Shown: positions 42,149 through 49,926 of the stretch, piece after piece
Layout: every line of letters begins with the position of its first letter
Position numbering within the stretch: the stretch's first letter is position 1
Origin: Cnuella takakiae
Lineage (GTDB): Bacteria; Bacteroidota; Bacteroidia; Chitinophagales; Chitinophagaceae
NCBI RefSeq assembly: GCF_001953305.1
Contig: NZ_MTFE01000010.1
Location: 2,456,145 to 2,506,070 of the forward strand
Direction of reading: 5' to 3'
DNA: 49,926 nucleotides
Translations under genes and position numbers: made by a program
Notes under the pieces: generated by a model
The model's input: only the letters and a program-made list of their open reading frames with translations
What the model was told of the DNA's origin: nothing
Databases searched by the model: none

Positions 42149-45100
42149 TCAGTCCACACGATTTAGCGTTACTGCCATCAGGCCGATTACCACATCGTTG
42201 GCTACTGTTTTCAGGGTCAGGCTTTGCAGGATTTTGGTGCCATCCAGTGGCAGGTCCAGCACGGTAGCCGCCCCACCGGGAATCTTTTGTCCATTGTACT
42301 GTGCCTTTGAGGTTTTCCCATCTACCACATTTCCCGTAGCCAGGTGCACCCGGATGGGCCTGGCCTGCTTCAGGCGGAAGGCAAAGCCATCAGTATAGTA
42401 ATCCTGTTCGATTGGCCACCAGGTTTCCGGGTTGCGCAGCACAAGGCTGTCCTTTGTACCGTCTGTATAGTGTACTTCCACGATGCCATTGGCCAGCTGG
42501 CTTTGCATGGGATTGGTGGAGCCGGCCATCAACAGCCAGGCATGTGTAGCCCTTCCAGATAGAGGAATGGTTTGCTCTTTGGGGTAGTTGTCCCATTGGG
42601 AGGTAAACAGGATATTGTTGACGCCGGCTTGCCCGGGTGTACGAAACCGGATGCCTTGCGGCAACAGGATTTCACCGGCTGGGCCTGCCAGTTTGCGCAA
42701 GCCGCTATCAGCTACCTCAAAACTTTCGTGCGGGTGCGGCCAGTCGCCAATGCCCTGCCAGGGGAGTTGCAAAGTGGTTGCTAATGGTCTTGGGGACAGG
42801 TATTTGTTTTTAAAGATCTGCCTCACCCGGTCGTTGAAGTGTGCGCCGAGATCAACAGGTTCCTGTTTGCCCGAAAACCTGCCTTTCCAGTATATCCAAT
42901 GCAGGGTTTGCACCTTCCCGGGTGCAGTGGTGATGATCACCTTATTGGTACCCGGCAACAGTGCGCCTTCCGGTACAGTGATGATGTCTGAAACTTTGCC
43001 TGCTTCCACCTGGACTTCAGTGCGGAACGTATTGACGCTTACTTGCGCAGTTGTAGCTACACCAATATTGTTTTGTAAACGGAAAGCAGGACTGTTTTCC
43101 TCTTGGCCATTTACTGCAAGCAATTGCCATGGCGTGCTGATGATAAAACAGATGGGCAGCCACCAGGAAAGCTGGCCCTGGCTGATTTGGGCAAATACGG
43201 TGTAATTGCCTGTAGCCCCTTTGATTGCAGCTGAGAAACCGGATGACCTAACCTCCGTATTTCCAAGCGCTCCCTGGGGATCATACACCTGTAAAACCCT
43301 GGCTTCGGAGAAGGCCTGTTTTAACACCTGGCCTTGCACATAGGTCTGCTCTTTGGTGCTCGATGCTGGTTTTGCACCCTGCCACACAATGGTGATATCG
43401 TACCTGTTCGCATAGGGCGCTTGCACCTGGATTTGAAGTTTGCCTACGGCATCGGCAAGATTCTTCCAGTTGGCAGGCCGGCCATTTACCAAAACCTGTT
43501 GCACCTGCCTCTGTGCTTTTACCTGCAGTACCAGTGATGGTTCAAAAGGAAGTGCCGGTTGAATAGTGTATTGGTCCCTGTTGCCCCTTCTTTTAAAATC
43601 GAAAGCAATATCCGGCGTGGAAAAAGAGGCAAAGTTCCATGCTGCCGGTATGCCGGGCCTGATGGTTAGCGTATTATCCAAGGCATTGGGTACAATGCCA
43701 AACAAGCCTTCCACAAGTGCCCTCGAGAACATGCCCACCGGGTCGGCAAAGTCGCGGTAAGCTTCACCGCGGGCCGCATCAAAGCGGGATATCTGTACAA
43801 TATTGCCGGGACTGCCACCGAGGTACATCGATTGGAGTACTTCACTTTTAAACAGCTTAAATGCTTCGTCGGTGCGGCCGGCCTGCCAGTTGGCCAGTGC
43901 CAGGTGCATCGACTCTGCAATGGCCACATTGTTCAGCGACCACATATAAGGCATCCAACTGGTGGTGGCAATGGTGTAATAGCCGCCATCATCCAGGCCT
44001 TTTGCCCGGATGGGAATATGCGGTATTTCCTTGTCTACATAACGCAGTTGCTGGTAAGCCTGGAAGGGCGTGGGCACTTCCGAATCAATACTATGGTAGA
44101 TGGTCCAGATGCCCGGCGCCGGGTGGAGCAGCCTGTTGCCGAGGCGGTCCTGGAACTCGGCAAAGCGCCCCTTTTCAGGCAACCACAAAACCTGGTTCAT
44201 GGCCTTCAATATTTTTTCTGCCTGCCGTTGGTAAGGAGTAGGGTCTTCGCCCAACAGCGTTGCAATCTTTGCTGCCTGTTTAAACCCCAGGTAGTTGTAG
44301 GCCGATGTATGGGTAACATCGCCGCCGCTGTATTGCAGGGCATCGCTGGCCCAGATGGCGGCATAAGCATCGTACAGCCCATTGCTGTCCACATCAAAAT
44401 TGCGGGTTTCCCAGTCCAGGTGCCTTTTGATCACCGGCCAGGTCTGCCGCATAAAGGCTGTATCGCCGGTCCAGGCAAAATGCCGGAACAGTTGGTCGAT
44501 AAACACGAGGTTCATATCGTAGTGGTGTGGCCTGGGGTTGGCGCCGTTGGGGTCCCGATTGATATAGCCGCTGGTGAACATACCGATGCCGGTCTTTTCG
44601 GTACTGCGTGCCAGGTGCATGGCCGTATCGGGCAGGATGGGGCCGGAGGGCGGGCTGGTAAACTGCGACTGTGCATAGGCGCCCAGGTGGGTCTTTGCCC
44701 GGTCGTGCCATCCCAGCACATCGGCGGTATAGGCACCGCGCCAGCCTGGTAGCCGCATGCGCCAACCAATAGAGCCGTGCATATAAGTAGGCGCATCCCA
44801 TATGGCATCTGAAGCCACCGCCAGAGCACCACCAATGGTATTGATAAAAGGATCAGGCGTATTGACCTTGATGCGGCTGGCCAGTTCTTTTCGTACAAAT
44901 TCGGCCCTAGTGAAAACTGAAGCAAGATCCTTATACAACAGGGGCTGCCGGGTAGCAGGATTGTAAATGGAAAAGTAATGGGTCGACTTGTTTGCAGCCT
45001 TTAGTTTGCCAGCTAAAACAGGGGCATTTTCAGATGTGGATTGCCACAGGTTGGCGGGAGCAGCAAGGTGCTTTGCATCAGAAAGTTTGAGCTCCGATGC

Positions 45101-45850
45101 AGGTGCAAAAACCCCTTCCAGAAATTGCTCTTTGGCGGGCTTTGCAGGCTGTTTTGCATCTTCAACAAAATACCTTCCATCGGGGCCGGACACCAGCCCT
45201 GTACCATAGGAAAGATGGAAACTTCCTTCCCTGATGGTAAACTTATTGTCCTTGCAGTTTTCCGGTTTCAGGTAAAAACTGGATTCCGGATCGGGACCCA
45301 TATCACCGTCCCTGGAAAATTTCTTACCGGTGGCGCCGCCAAATGCCCAGAAGAACTCGGCTGGCTCATGCAGGTTTGTAAAATGCGTTTGGATGATACA
45401 TCCTTCTGCATCGGCCAAGGCCAATATGGTTAATTGCAAGCTGCCTTTTCCCAGCAATCTATCCTTGATGGTGTATAGCCTTGCTCCGGGGCGGTATCTT
45501 GCAATGATGGTATCTGCTTCGGTAAGCCATTTTGTTTTGCCACCGACCCCAATACCGAACTTGAGGTTGCCACCCATGCCGGGCATATAAAAGGCAAACT
45601 CGGGGCGGTCGCCGGTTTCAACCCTGAAGGCAGTATGGGTGCCATAAAGCGCCCTTGTAAACTGCCTGTTGCCATTGGTGATAACAAAGTCCTGCCCGTC
45701 GGGTTTATACCTTAATTCCAATTGTTGGTCGTGCCATGTTTTGCTGGAAAGTTGTATTGGATAGGCTTCTTGCGCCTTACTGGCGAAGGCAGAAAGGAGC
45801 AGGAGGGAAGCTGCGGCAATTTTGGGAAAGGCAATCCGGTAATTGATCAT
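42149..45850 (-). CDS. DUF4450-domain, six-hairpin glycosidase-like exported protein
   Basis: A 1233-residue protein with a signal peptide (MINYRIAFPKIAAASLLLLSAFASKAQ). The N-terminal region (about 30-320) contains the ALYGTHTAFRVETGDRPEFAFYMPGMGGNLKF stretch recognised as DUF4450. The centre (about 325-760) looks like an (alpha/alpha)6 glycosidase barrel, with HYDMNLVFIDQLFRHFAWTGD, WPVIKRHLDWETRNFDVDSNGLYD and SWMPYMWSLNNVAIAE; the acidic catalytic residues cannot be named safely. The C-terminal third is built of beta-domains. It probably acts on plant or algal polysaccharides in the periplasm. No SusC/SusD genes are adjacent. ATG 45850 is chosen over 45898 because it gives the signal peptide. 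Confidence 0.8.
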   Translation of the reverse strand: MINYRIAFPKIAAASLLLLSAFASKAQEAYPIQLSSKTWHDQQLELRYKPDGQDFVITNGNRQFTRALYGTHTAFRVETGDRPEFAFYMPGMGGNLKFGIGVGGKTKWLTEADTIIARYRPGARLYTIKDRLLGKGSLQLTILALADAEGCIIQTHFTNLHEPAEFFWAFGGATGKKFSRDGDMGPDPESSFYLKPENCKDNKFTIREGSFHLSYGTGLVSGPDGRYFVEDAKQPAKPAKEQFLEGVFAPASELKLSDAKHLAAPANLWQSTSENAPVLAGKLKAANKSTHYFSIYNPATRQPLLYKDLASVFTRAEFVRKELASRIKVNTPDPFINTIGGALAVASDAIWDAPTYMHGSIGWRMRLPGWRGAYTADVLGWHDRAKTHLGAYAQSQFTSPPSGPILPDTAMHLARSTEKTGIGMFTSGYINRDPNGANPRPHHYDMNLVFIDQLFRHFAWTGDTAFMRQTWPVIKRHLDWETRNFDVDSNGLYDAYAAIWASDALQYSGGDVTHTSAYNYLGFKQAAKIATLLGEDPTPYQRQAEKILKAMNQVLWLPEKGRFAEFQDRLGNRLLHPAPGIWTIYHSIDSEVPTPFQAYQQLRYVDKEIPHIPIRAKGLDDGGYYTIATTSWMPYMWSLNNVAIAESMHLALANWQAGRTDEAFKLFKSEVLQSMYLGGSPGNIVQISRFDAARGEAYRDFADPVGMFSRALVEGLFGIVPNALDNTLTIRPGIPAAWNFASFSTPDIAFDFKRRGNRDQYTIQPALPFEPSLVLQVKAQRQVQQVLVNGRPANWKNLADAVGKLQIQVQAPYANRYDITIVWQGAKPASSTKEQTYVQGQVLKQAFSEARVLQVYDPQGALGNTEVRSSGFSAAIKGATGNYTVFAQISQGQLSWWLPICFIISTPWQLLAVNGQEENSPAFRLQNNIGVATTAQVSVNTFRTEVQVEAGKVSDIITVPEGALLPGTNKVIITTAPGKVQTLHWIYWKGRFSGKQEPVDLGAHFNDRVRQIFKNKYLSPRPLATTLQLPWQGIGDWPHPHESFEVADSGLRKLAGPAGEILLPQGIRFRTPGQAGVNNILFTSQWDNYPKEQTIPLSGRATHAWLLMAGSTNPMQSQLANGIVEVHYTDGTKDSLVLRNPETWWPIEQDYYTDGFAFRLKQARPIRVHLATGNVVDGKTSKAQYNGQKIPGGAATVLDLPLDGTKILQSLTLKTVANDVVIGLMAVTLNRVD

Positions 45851-46001
45851 GTGGCAAGCGGAGATAAGCTTTAAAAATATTGCTTGCTGCGGGGGCATTG
45901 TCCTGTACTATCCCGAGGAGCGTGCAGGGTTGGTTTTACGCGGAGGACGCAGAGGAGCAGAGGGCGCAGGGGGGTAGTTATAATACCAGTTAGCTTTTGA
46001 T

Positions 46002-46090
46002 GATGACCATTTTAGCCTACGGTTTCAACCGTGGGTTTAGCAGCATCATCATTAAGCGCCAAACCGTTTCAACGGTTTGATAACAGCTTA
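46002..46090. repeat. AAACCGTTTCAACGGTTT repeat, copy 2
   Basis: This copy has the same two-hairpin layout as 40940-41028, with the first hairpin slightly altered (CCTACGG/CCGTGGG) and the second (46061-46078) identical. It lies between two same-strand genes in the 292-bp gap 45851-46142, beside a CGCAGAGGAGCAGAGG-like word; no gene was seen there. Confidence 0.82.
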
Positions 46091-46142
46091 TTTGGTAGGA
46101 TAAGTAGTAAAAAGCTTCACCTCTAATGTAAGGAAAGACAGT

Positions 46143-47273
46143 TTAATCCAGCATTTCCTTGGCCACCTGTTGGGCCACTACCGGTGCCAGTGCCACGCCC
46201 ATCCCGCTCATGCGCACGGCTGTATACACACCCGGTGCCGCCTCGCCAATAATGGGCATTTTTTCAGAACCCATGGCCATGATGCCACTCCACCGGTCGG
46301 TGATGGTATAGCGGCCCTGGTGGTTGGGTAAGATGACATCCGCGAGGTAGGTTTCCAAAGCTTCCTGGATGGTATTGCTGGTGTCGAACTGGTGGGTGCG
46401 CTCGCCTTCAAAATCCCTATTGCGGGCACCGCCAAGCAGCACCCGGTTGCCCAGGTTGCGGAAATAATAATATCCTTCTTCTGAATGGAAAGTGCCTTCA
46501 AAAGGCAGGTTGTCGATTGGAGAAGTTAAGATCACCTGGCCGCGGGCCGGCATTATATCTGCCTCGGGTAGCAGTTCTTTTGCAAAAGCATTGGTGCATA
46601 ATAATAGTTGGCTACAGCTAAAATCAAGACCTTGCCCGGTTGACAGGTGTATGGTATTACCACTATAACTGTAATCCATAACCGAAATGCCATTGAGCAC
46701 CTGTACGCCCATTCCCTGTACCTCGTACAGCAGGGCCTGGAGCAGTTTGCCTGAGTGCAGGCATCCTTCAAATTTGTTTTTCACCAGTTGTGTCGTTTGC
46801 CCGAAGCCAAACTCAGGAATGCGGTCGTTGGCTGTGCGGAAGGTCTTTTTGCTACCGGTAATATCAGCCAGCAGGGAATTGATATAACCCATATTGGCCC
46901 GCAGTTCTTCCGGGTCCGTACCATGTGGATATAACTCGTATCCGCCTGTAAGCGCGAAGTCAATCTTTTCGGCCTTAAAAAATTTCTGTATTCTTTCCAA
47001 TCCTTTGAACCGCATGGCTACCAGTTCCAGCATTTTGTCGGTACCCATCAGGTGTCCGTCGTGTACCAGTTCGCTGAGGCTGCCAAAACAGGCAAAGCCG
47101 GCATTGCGGGTGCTGGCACCTGTCGGGATCAGGCCACGCTCCAGGATGGTAATCCGCAAGAGCGGTTGCTTGCGCTTGAGTTGAAATGCACTCCACAGGC
47201 CTACAAAGCCGCTGCCGATGATGATGATGTCTTGTGGTGCAAAAAAGGTTTCTTTTTCCCAGATGCTGATCAT
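46143..47273 (-). CDS. FAD-dependent oxidoreductase (DAO family)
   Basis: A 376-residue cytoplasmic flavoprotein of the D-amino-acid oxidase/glycine oxidase family. The FAD-binding GSGFVGLWSAFQL is at 20-32, followed by ILERGLIPTGASTRNAGFACFGSLSEL, the region that contacts the flavin, and a C-terminal MPIIGEAAPGVYTAVRMSGMGVALAP segment that closes the FAD site. Such enzymes oxidise amines or amino acids; the closest well-known groups are gamma-glutamylputrescine and glycine oxidases. The substrate is unknown. Confidence 0.86.
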   Translation of the reverse strand: MISIWEKETFFAPQDIIIIGSGFVGLWSAFQLKRKQPLLRITILERGLIPTGASTRNAGFACFGSLSELVHDGHLMGTDKMLELVAMRFKGLERIQKFFKAEKIDFALTGGYELYPHGTDPEELRANMGYINSLLADITGSKKTFRTANDRIPEFGFGQTTQLVKNKFEGCLHSGKLLQALLYEVQGMGVQVLNGISVMDYSYSGNTIHLSTGQGLDFSCSQLLLCTNAFAKELLPEADIMPARGQVILTSPIDNLPFEGTFHSEEGYYYFRNLGNRVLLGGARNRDFEGERTHQFDTSNTIQEALETYLADVILPNHQGRYTITDRWSGIMAMGSEKMPIIGEAAPGVYTAVRMSGMGVALAPVVAQQVAKEMLD

Positions 47274-47333
47274 GGTGGAAGGGTTATGGCGCCAAGTTAA
47301 ATGGATTTAACCTGCTGTTTGGTATTGGCCGGT

Positions 47334-47341
47334 TAAATTTG
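47334..47341 (+). promoter_or_regulatory. Candidate -7 box of the DUF4197 gene
   Basis: TAAATTTG matches TAnnTTTG exactly and lies 17 bp before the ATG at 47359. TTTG occurs at 47318-47321, closer than the usual -33 spacing, so only the -7 box is proposed. Confidence 0.4.
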
Positions 47342-47358
47342 GAACATCGATACCTACT

Positions 47359-48117
47359 ATGCAAAAACATTGGATACCCCTGCTGGCTGCTACCATGTTC
47401 GCTTCGGCTATACATGCCCAAACCATCCCAAACGTATTTAGAAAGAATGGCAAAAACGACAGTGCCGCCACACAGGTGAAGCTGCCCAATATATTTGGGA
47501 AAGGCAAAGCCGGTACTAACCTGAGTGCTACCGAAGTGAGTGCTGGCCTTAAGGAAGCGTTGACCATTGGTGCGCAAAGAGCCACTGGCAAGCTTTCGGT
47601 TGCTGATGGTTTTTTCCGGGATGCCGCACTGAAAATCCTGATGCCTCCGGAGGCTAAGAAGCTGGAAAGCACCCTGCGCAGCATGGGCATGAATCGGCAG
47701 GTAGATGCTGCCATCCTGGCCATGAACCGTGCTGCTGAAGATGCTGCGGGCAGTGCCTCCAAAATCTTTGTGGATGCGGTTAAGGGAATGACCATCCAGG
47801 ATGCGCTGGGCATTCTTCGGGGTGGTGATAATGCTGCCACCAATTTTTTAAAAGATAAAACAACGGCATCCCTGGTTTCGGCTTTTCAACCCGTGATTGG
47901 CGAGTCGTTGAAAAAGGTAGATGCCACGCGTCATTGGACTACCATCACTACGGCATACAATACCGTGAGCCGCGAAAAGGTCAATACGGACCTGACCGGC
48001 TATGTTACGGAAAAAGCCCTGGCTGGTATTTTCTTGCAACTGTCGCAGGAGGAACAATCCATCCGTAAAGATCCGGCAGCGCGGACAACGGAGTTGTTGA
48101 AGAAGGTTTTTCAATAG
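47359..48117 (+). CDS. DUF4197 family exported protein
   Basis: A 252-residue protein with a signal peptide (MQKHWIPLLAATMFASAIHAQ), a variable linker and the DUF4197 domain (about 55-250): LKEALTIGAQRATGKLSVADGFFRD, MPPEAKKLESTLRSMGMNRQVDAAILAMNRAAEDA, and the family-typical GMTIQDALGILRGGDNAATNFLKDKT. It is helical and probably periplasmic or lodged at the envelope. No function is established for the family. It is divergent from the FAD oxidoreductase gene across 85 bp. Confidence 0.88.
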   Translation: MQKHWIPLLAATMFASAIHAQTIPNVFRKNGKNDSAATQVKLPNIFGKGKAGTNLSATEVSAGLKEALTIGAQRATGKLSVADGFFRDAALKILMPPEAKKLESTLRSMGMNRQVDAAILAMNRAAEDAAGSASKIFVDAVKGMTIQDALGILRGGDNAATNFLKDKTTASLVSAFQPVIGESLKKVDATRHWTTITTAYNTVSREKVNTDLTGYVTEKALAGIFLQLSQEEQSIRKDPAARTTELLKKVFQ

Positions 48118-48119
48118 TA

Positions 48120-48279
48120 CCCCCTGTCCCACTAAAGGGGGTACTTAGGTCGGAGTGCTTGTTCATTCCACCAGAAATTTTAGTTGATAAGAATAAAATA
48201 AAAGCGCCCCTCTGTTCAGGAGGGGCGCTGTGCTAATAGAAATGTTTGACCTAAGTCTCCCCTTTAGGGGGACAGGGGG
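48120..48279. repeat. 160-bp palindromic element, copy 3
   Basis: The left arm (48120-48151) reads CCCCCTGTCCCACTAAAGGG and then GGTACTTAGGTC; the right arm (48248-48279) is its near-complement ending GGGGGACAGGGGG. It begins 2 bp after the DUF4197 stop and ends next to the lpdA stop codon at 48280, so it makes up the whole intergenic region. Confidence 0.88.
48203..48229. terminator. Bidirectional terminator inside palindromic element copy 3
   Basis: AGCGCCCCTC (48203-48212) pairs with GAGGGGCGCT (48220-48229) around TGTTCAG. The same core is used in copy 2, while copy 1 has a different stem. Confidence 0.78.
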
Positions 48280-49683
48280 TTACAGGTGAATCGCCTCACC
48301 GTAAGCCACTTCGATGGCATCCTTGATGCTCTCGGAAATGGTGGGGTGGGGGTGGATGGCGTTGAGCACCTCGTGGTAGGTGGTTTCCAGCTTGCGGGCA
48401 ACTACGCTCTCAGCGATCATCTCGGTAACGTTGTACCCGATCATGTGGGTACCCAGCCACTCGCCGTACTTGGCGTCGAAGATCACTTTTACAAAACCTT
48501 CGGTGTGACCGGCAGCAGAAGCCTTACCCGAAGCGCTTAGGGGGAATTTACCCACCTTGATCTCATAACCCAGGTCGCGTGCCTGCTTCTCGCTCATACC
48601 CACTGATGCGATCTCGGGTGAGCAATAGGTACAGCCGGGTACGTTGCCGTAATCCAGTGCTTCGGGCTGATGGTTGTATTTCTTCTCGTTGTAACCAATG
48701 TTCTCCACGCAGATGATGGCTTCTTTGGAAGCAACGTGTGCCAGCGCCTGGCCGGGAACCGCATCGCCAATGGCGTATACACCGGGCAGGTTGGTTTGGT
48801 AAAACTTGTCAACGATGATCTTTCCTTTTTCGAACTTGATACCCAGCTCTTCGAGGCCGATGCCTTCGAGGTTGCTTTGTACGCCTACAGCGCTCAGCAG
48901 CACGTCGGCTTCCAGCACCACCTCACCTTGAGCGGTCTTCACGGTGGCTTTTACGCCGGCACCGGAAGTGTCCACCTTGGTTACTTCGGCATTGGTCATG
49001 ATTTCGATACCCTGCTTCTTGAAGCTCTTTTCCAGTTCTTTGGAGATGTCTTCATCTTCAACAGGCACGATGCGGGGCATGAACTCAACGATGGTCACCT
49101 TGGTGCCCATGCTGTTGTAGAAGTAGGAAAACTCCACGCCGATGGCGCCGGAGCCTACCACGATCATGCTCTTGGGTTGGGTGGGCAGTACCATGGCCTC
49201 GCGGTAGCCAATGATCTTTTGGCCATCGATGGGCATGGTGGGCAGCTGGCGGGCACGGCCACCGGTGGCCAGGATGATGTGCTTGCCTTCAACGGTTTGC
49301 TTGGAACCATCGGCAGCGGTAACTTCTACCTTGCCCTTGGCTACTACTTTACCAAAGCCCATCACCACGTCAATCTTATTCTTGCGCATCAGGAACTGAA
49401 CGCCCTTGCTCATCTTGTCGGCTACACCACGGCTGCGTTTTACCACGGCGCCAAAGTCGTGCTGACCCTGTGCCTGGATACCGAAATCCTGGGCGTGCTT
49501 GATATATTCCATTACGGTTGCGCTCTTCAGCAGGGCCTTGGTAGGGATACAACCCCAGTTGAGGCACACACCGCCGAGGCTTTCCTTTTCAATAACGGCG
49601 GTTTTAAATCCGAGCTGTGCTGCGCGGATGGCAGCCACGTAGCCACCGGGTCCGCTTCCGATTACAACGACATCGTAAGCCAT
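48280..49683 (-). CDS. lpdA: Dihydrolipoyl dehydrogenase (E3)
   Basis: The 467-residue flavoprotein reoxidises dihydrolipoamide in 2-oxoacid dehydrogenase and glycine cleavage complexes and passes electrons to NAD. FAD binding is shown by VVIGSGPGGYVAA (7-19). The redox disulfide is Cys40/Cys45 in GGVCLNWGCIPTKAL, the NAD site is IVVGSGAIGVEF, and the C-terminal base pair is His446/Glu451 in HPHPTISE. The length fits the family. The start at 49683 gives the standard MAYDVVVIGSG; the longer frame to 49860 reads through repeat-like DNA. It may serve the E2 encoded at 28611. Confidence 0.95.
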   Translation of the reverse strand: MAYDVVVIGSGPGGYVAAIRAAQLGFKTAVIEKESLGGVCLNWGCIPTKALLKSATVMEYIKHAQDFGIQAQGQHDFGAVVKRSRGVADKMSKGVQFLMRKNKIDVVMGFGKVVAKGKVEVTAADGSKQTVEGKHIILATGGRARQLPTMPIDGQKIIGYREAMVLPTQPKSMIVVGSGAIGVEFSYFYNSMGTKVTIVEFMPRIVPVEDEDISKELEKSFKKQGIEIMTNAEVTKVDTSGAGVKATVKTAQGEVVLEADVLLSAVGVQSNLEGIGLEELGIKFEKGKIIVDKFYQTNLPGVYAIGDAVPGQALAHVASKEAIICVENIGYNEKKYNHQPEALDYGNVPGCTYCSPEIASVGMSEKQARDLGYEIKVGKFPLSASGKASAAGHTEGFVKVIFDAKYGEWLGTHMIGYNVTEMIAESVVARKLETTYHEVLNAIHPHPTISESIKDAIEVAYGEAIHL

Positions 49684-49926
49684 GATTATTAGTTGTTTTT
49701 GATGTTCGATTTTTTCGCGTGGCGAAGCTACTTGAAATGGGGCAAAGTGCAAAAGAGACGAGTTTGGAGTTAGGGGTTGGGAGTTTGGGGTTGGGAGTTT
49801 GTGGTTTTTGGTTTTTTGTTTTTGGTTATGGGCTCCGGGGTGAGGAGGGGTAAGCTGCACCCAGCGGCTGTCCTTTAGACTTGCACTTGTAAATACACAG
49901 GAGCTTTAGCCTTTGTTTCAGTACAC
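49684..49926. other. lpdA upstream region with G/T-rich dispersed repeats
   Basis: The 243 bp to the right edge hold repeated GAGTTTGGGGTTGGG words (about 49760-49800) and a GTGGTTTTTGG word (49801 onward) related to the AAAAACTAAAAACC family. The lpdA promoter should be here on the minus strand. No gene was recognised, but the window ends. Confidence 0.5.

Noticed and set aside
48670-49692. Open frame of 340 codons on the plus strand over lpdA
   Set aside because: It is antisense to a gene with unmistakable lipoamide dehydrogenase motifs, and its product is low-complexity His/Gly/Leu-rich sequence.
1-49926. tRNA, rRNA, transposase or integrase genes
   Set aside because: None was recognised in any intergenic region or frame, so the repeats cannot be tied to a mobile element inside this window.

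Overview
The window is a chromosomal segment of a member of the Bacteroidota, most likely of the Chitinophagaceae or a close relative. This is inferred from the gene families (three DUF2490 proteins, DUF4450, a DUF6526-like protein, a CCDC81-type HU-like protein, YtxJ), from candidate -7 boxes of the TAnnTTTG type, from the lack of clear Shine-Dalgarno sequences, and from many palindromic intergenic repeats. No tRNA, rRNA, CRISPR array, transposase or phage gene was seen.

Region 1 (1-16110) is a sulfur-assimilation neighbourhood. It holds the 3' part of the sulfite reductase hemoprotein (cysI), three related DUF2490 outer-membrane-type proteins interrupted by an eight-PAS histidine kinase, a fusion of siroheme synthase with a TauE/SafE-type (sulfite exporter family) transporter, a TonB-dependent receptor, homoserine O-acetyltransferase (metX, minus strand), an OsmC protein, and a PLP-dependent homoserine-ester sulfhydrylase (metZ type). 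The logic is sulfite to sulfide (CysI with siroheme), then sulfide plus acylhomoserine to homocysteine (MetX and MetZ). A YtxJ bacilliredoxin-like protein and a 42-residue lipoprotein upstream of it add a thiol-redox theme.

Region 2 (16249-23349) holds a murein-peptide ligase (mpl), a DEDDh exonuclease, a dolichol-phosphate-mannose-synthase-like glycosyltransferase, a two-gene ABC exporter and an EamA transporter. Region 3 (23350-34068) holds an S9 peptidase, a conserved hypothetical protein, a histidine-phosphatase lipoprotein, a 2-oxoacid dehydrogenase E2, CinA, a PBP4-type carboxypeptidase, a DUF6526-like membrane protein and a DoxX protein. Region 4 (34383-40861) is an envelope cluster of a 1012-residue TPR protein, a beta-barrel protein and a membrane-anchored HU-like protein, followed by a methyltransferase. 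Region 5 (41201-49683) holds a glutaminyl cyclase lipoprotein, a DUF4450 glycosidase-like protein, a FAD oxidoreductase, a DUF4197 protein and dihydrolipoyl dehydrogenase.

The most unusual feature is the intergenic DNA. All eight convergent gene junctions carry large palindromes or strong hairpins. Five of them share one nested design: long outer inverted arms around an inner bidirectional terminator. The arm sequences belong to several unrelated families. One family is a roughly 160-bp element present three times with constant length, filling almost the whole space between two stop codons and in one case supplying the last residues and stop codon of a gene.
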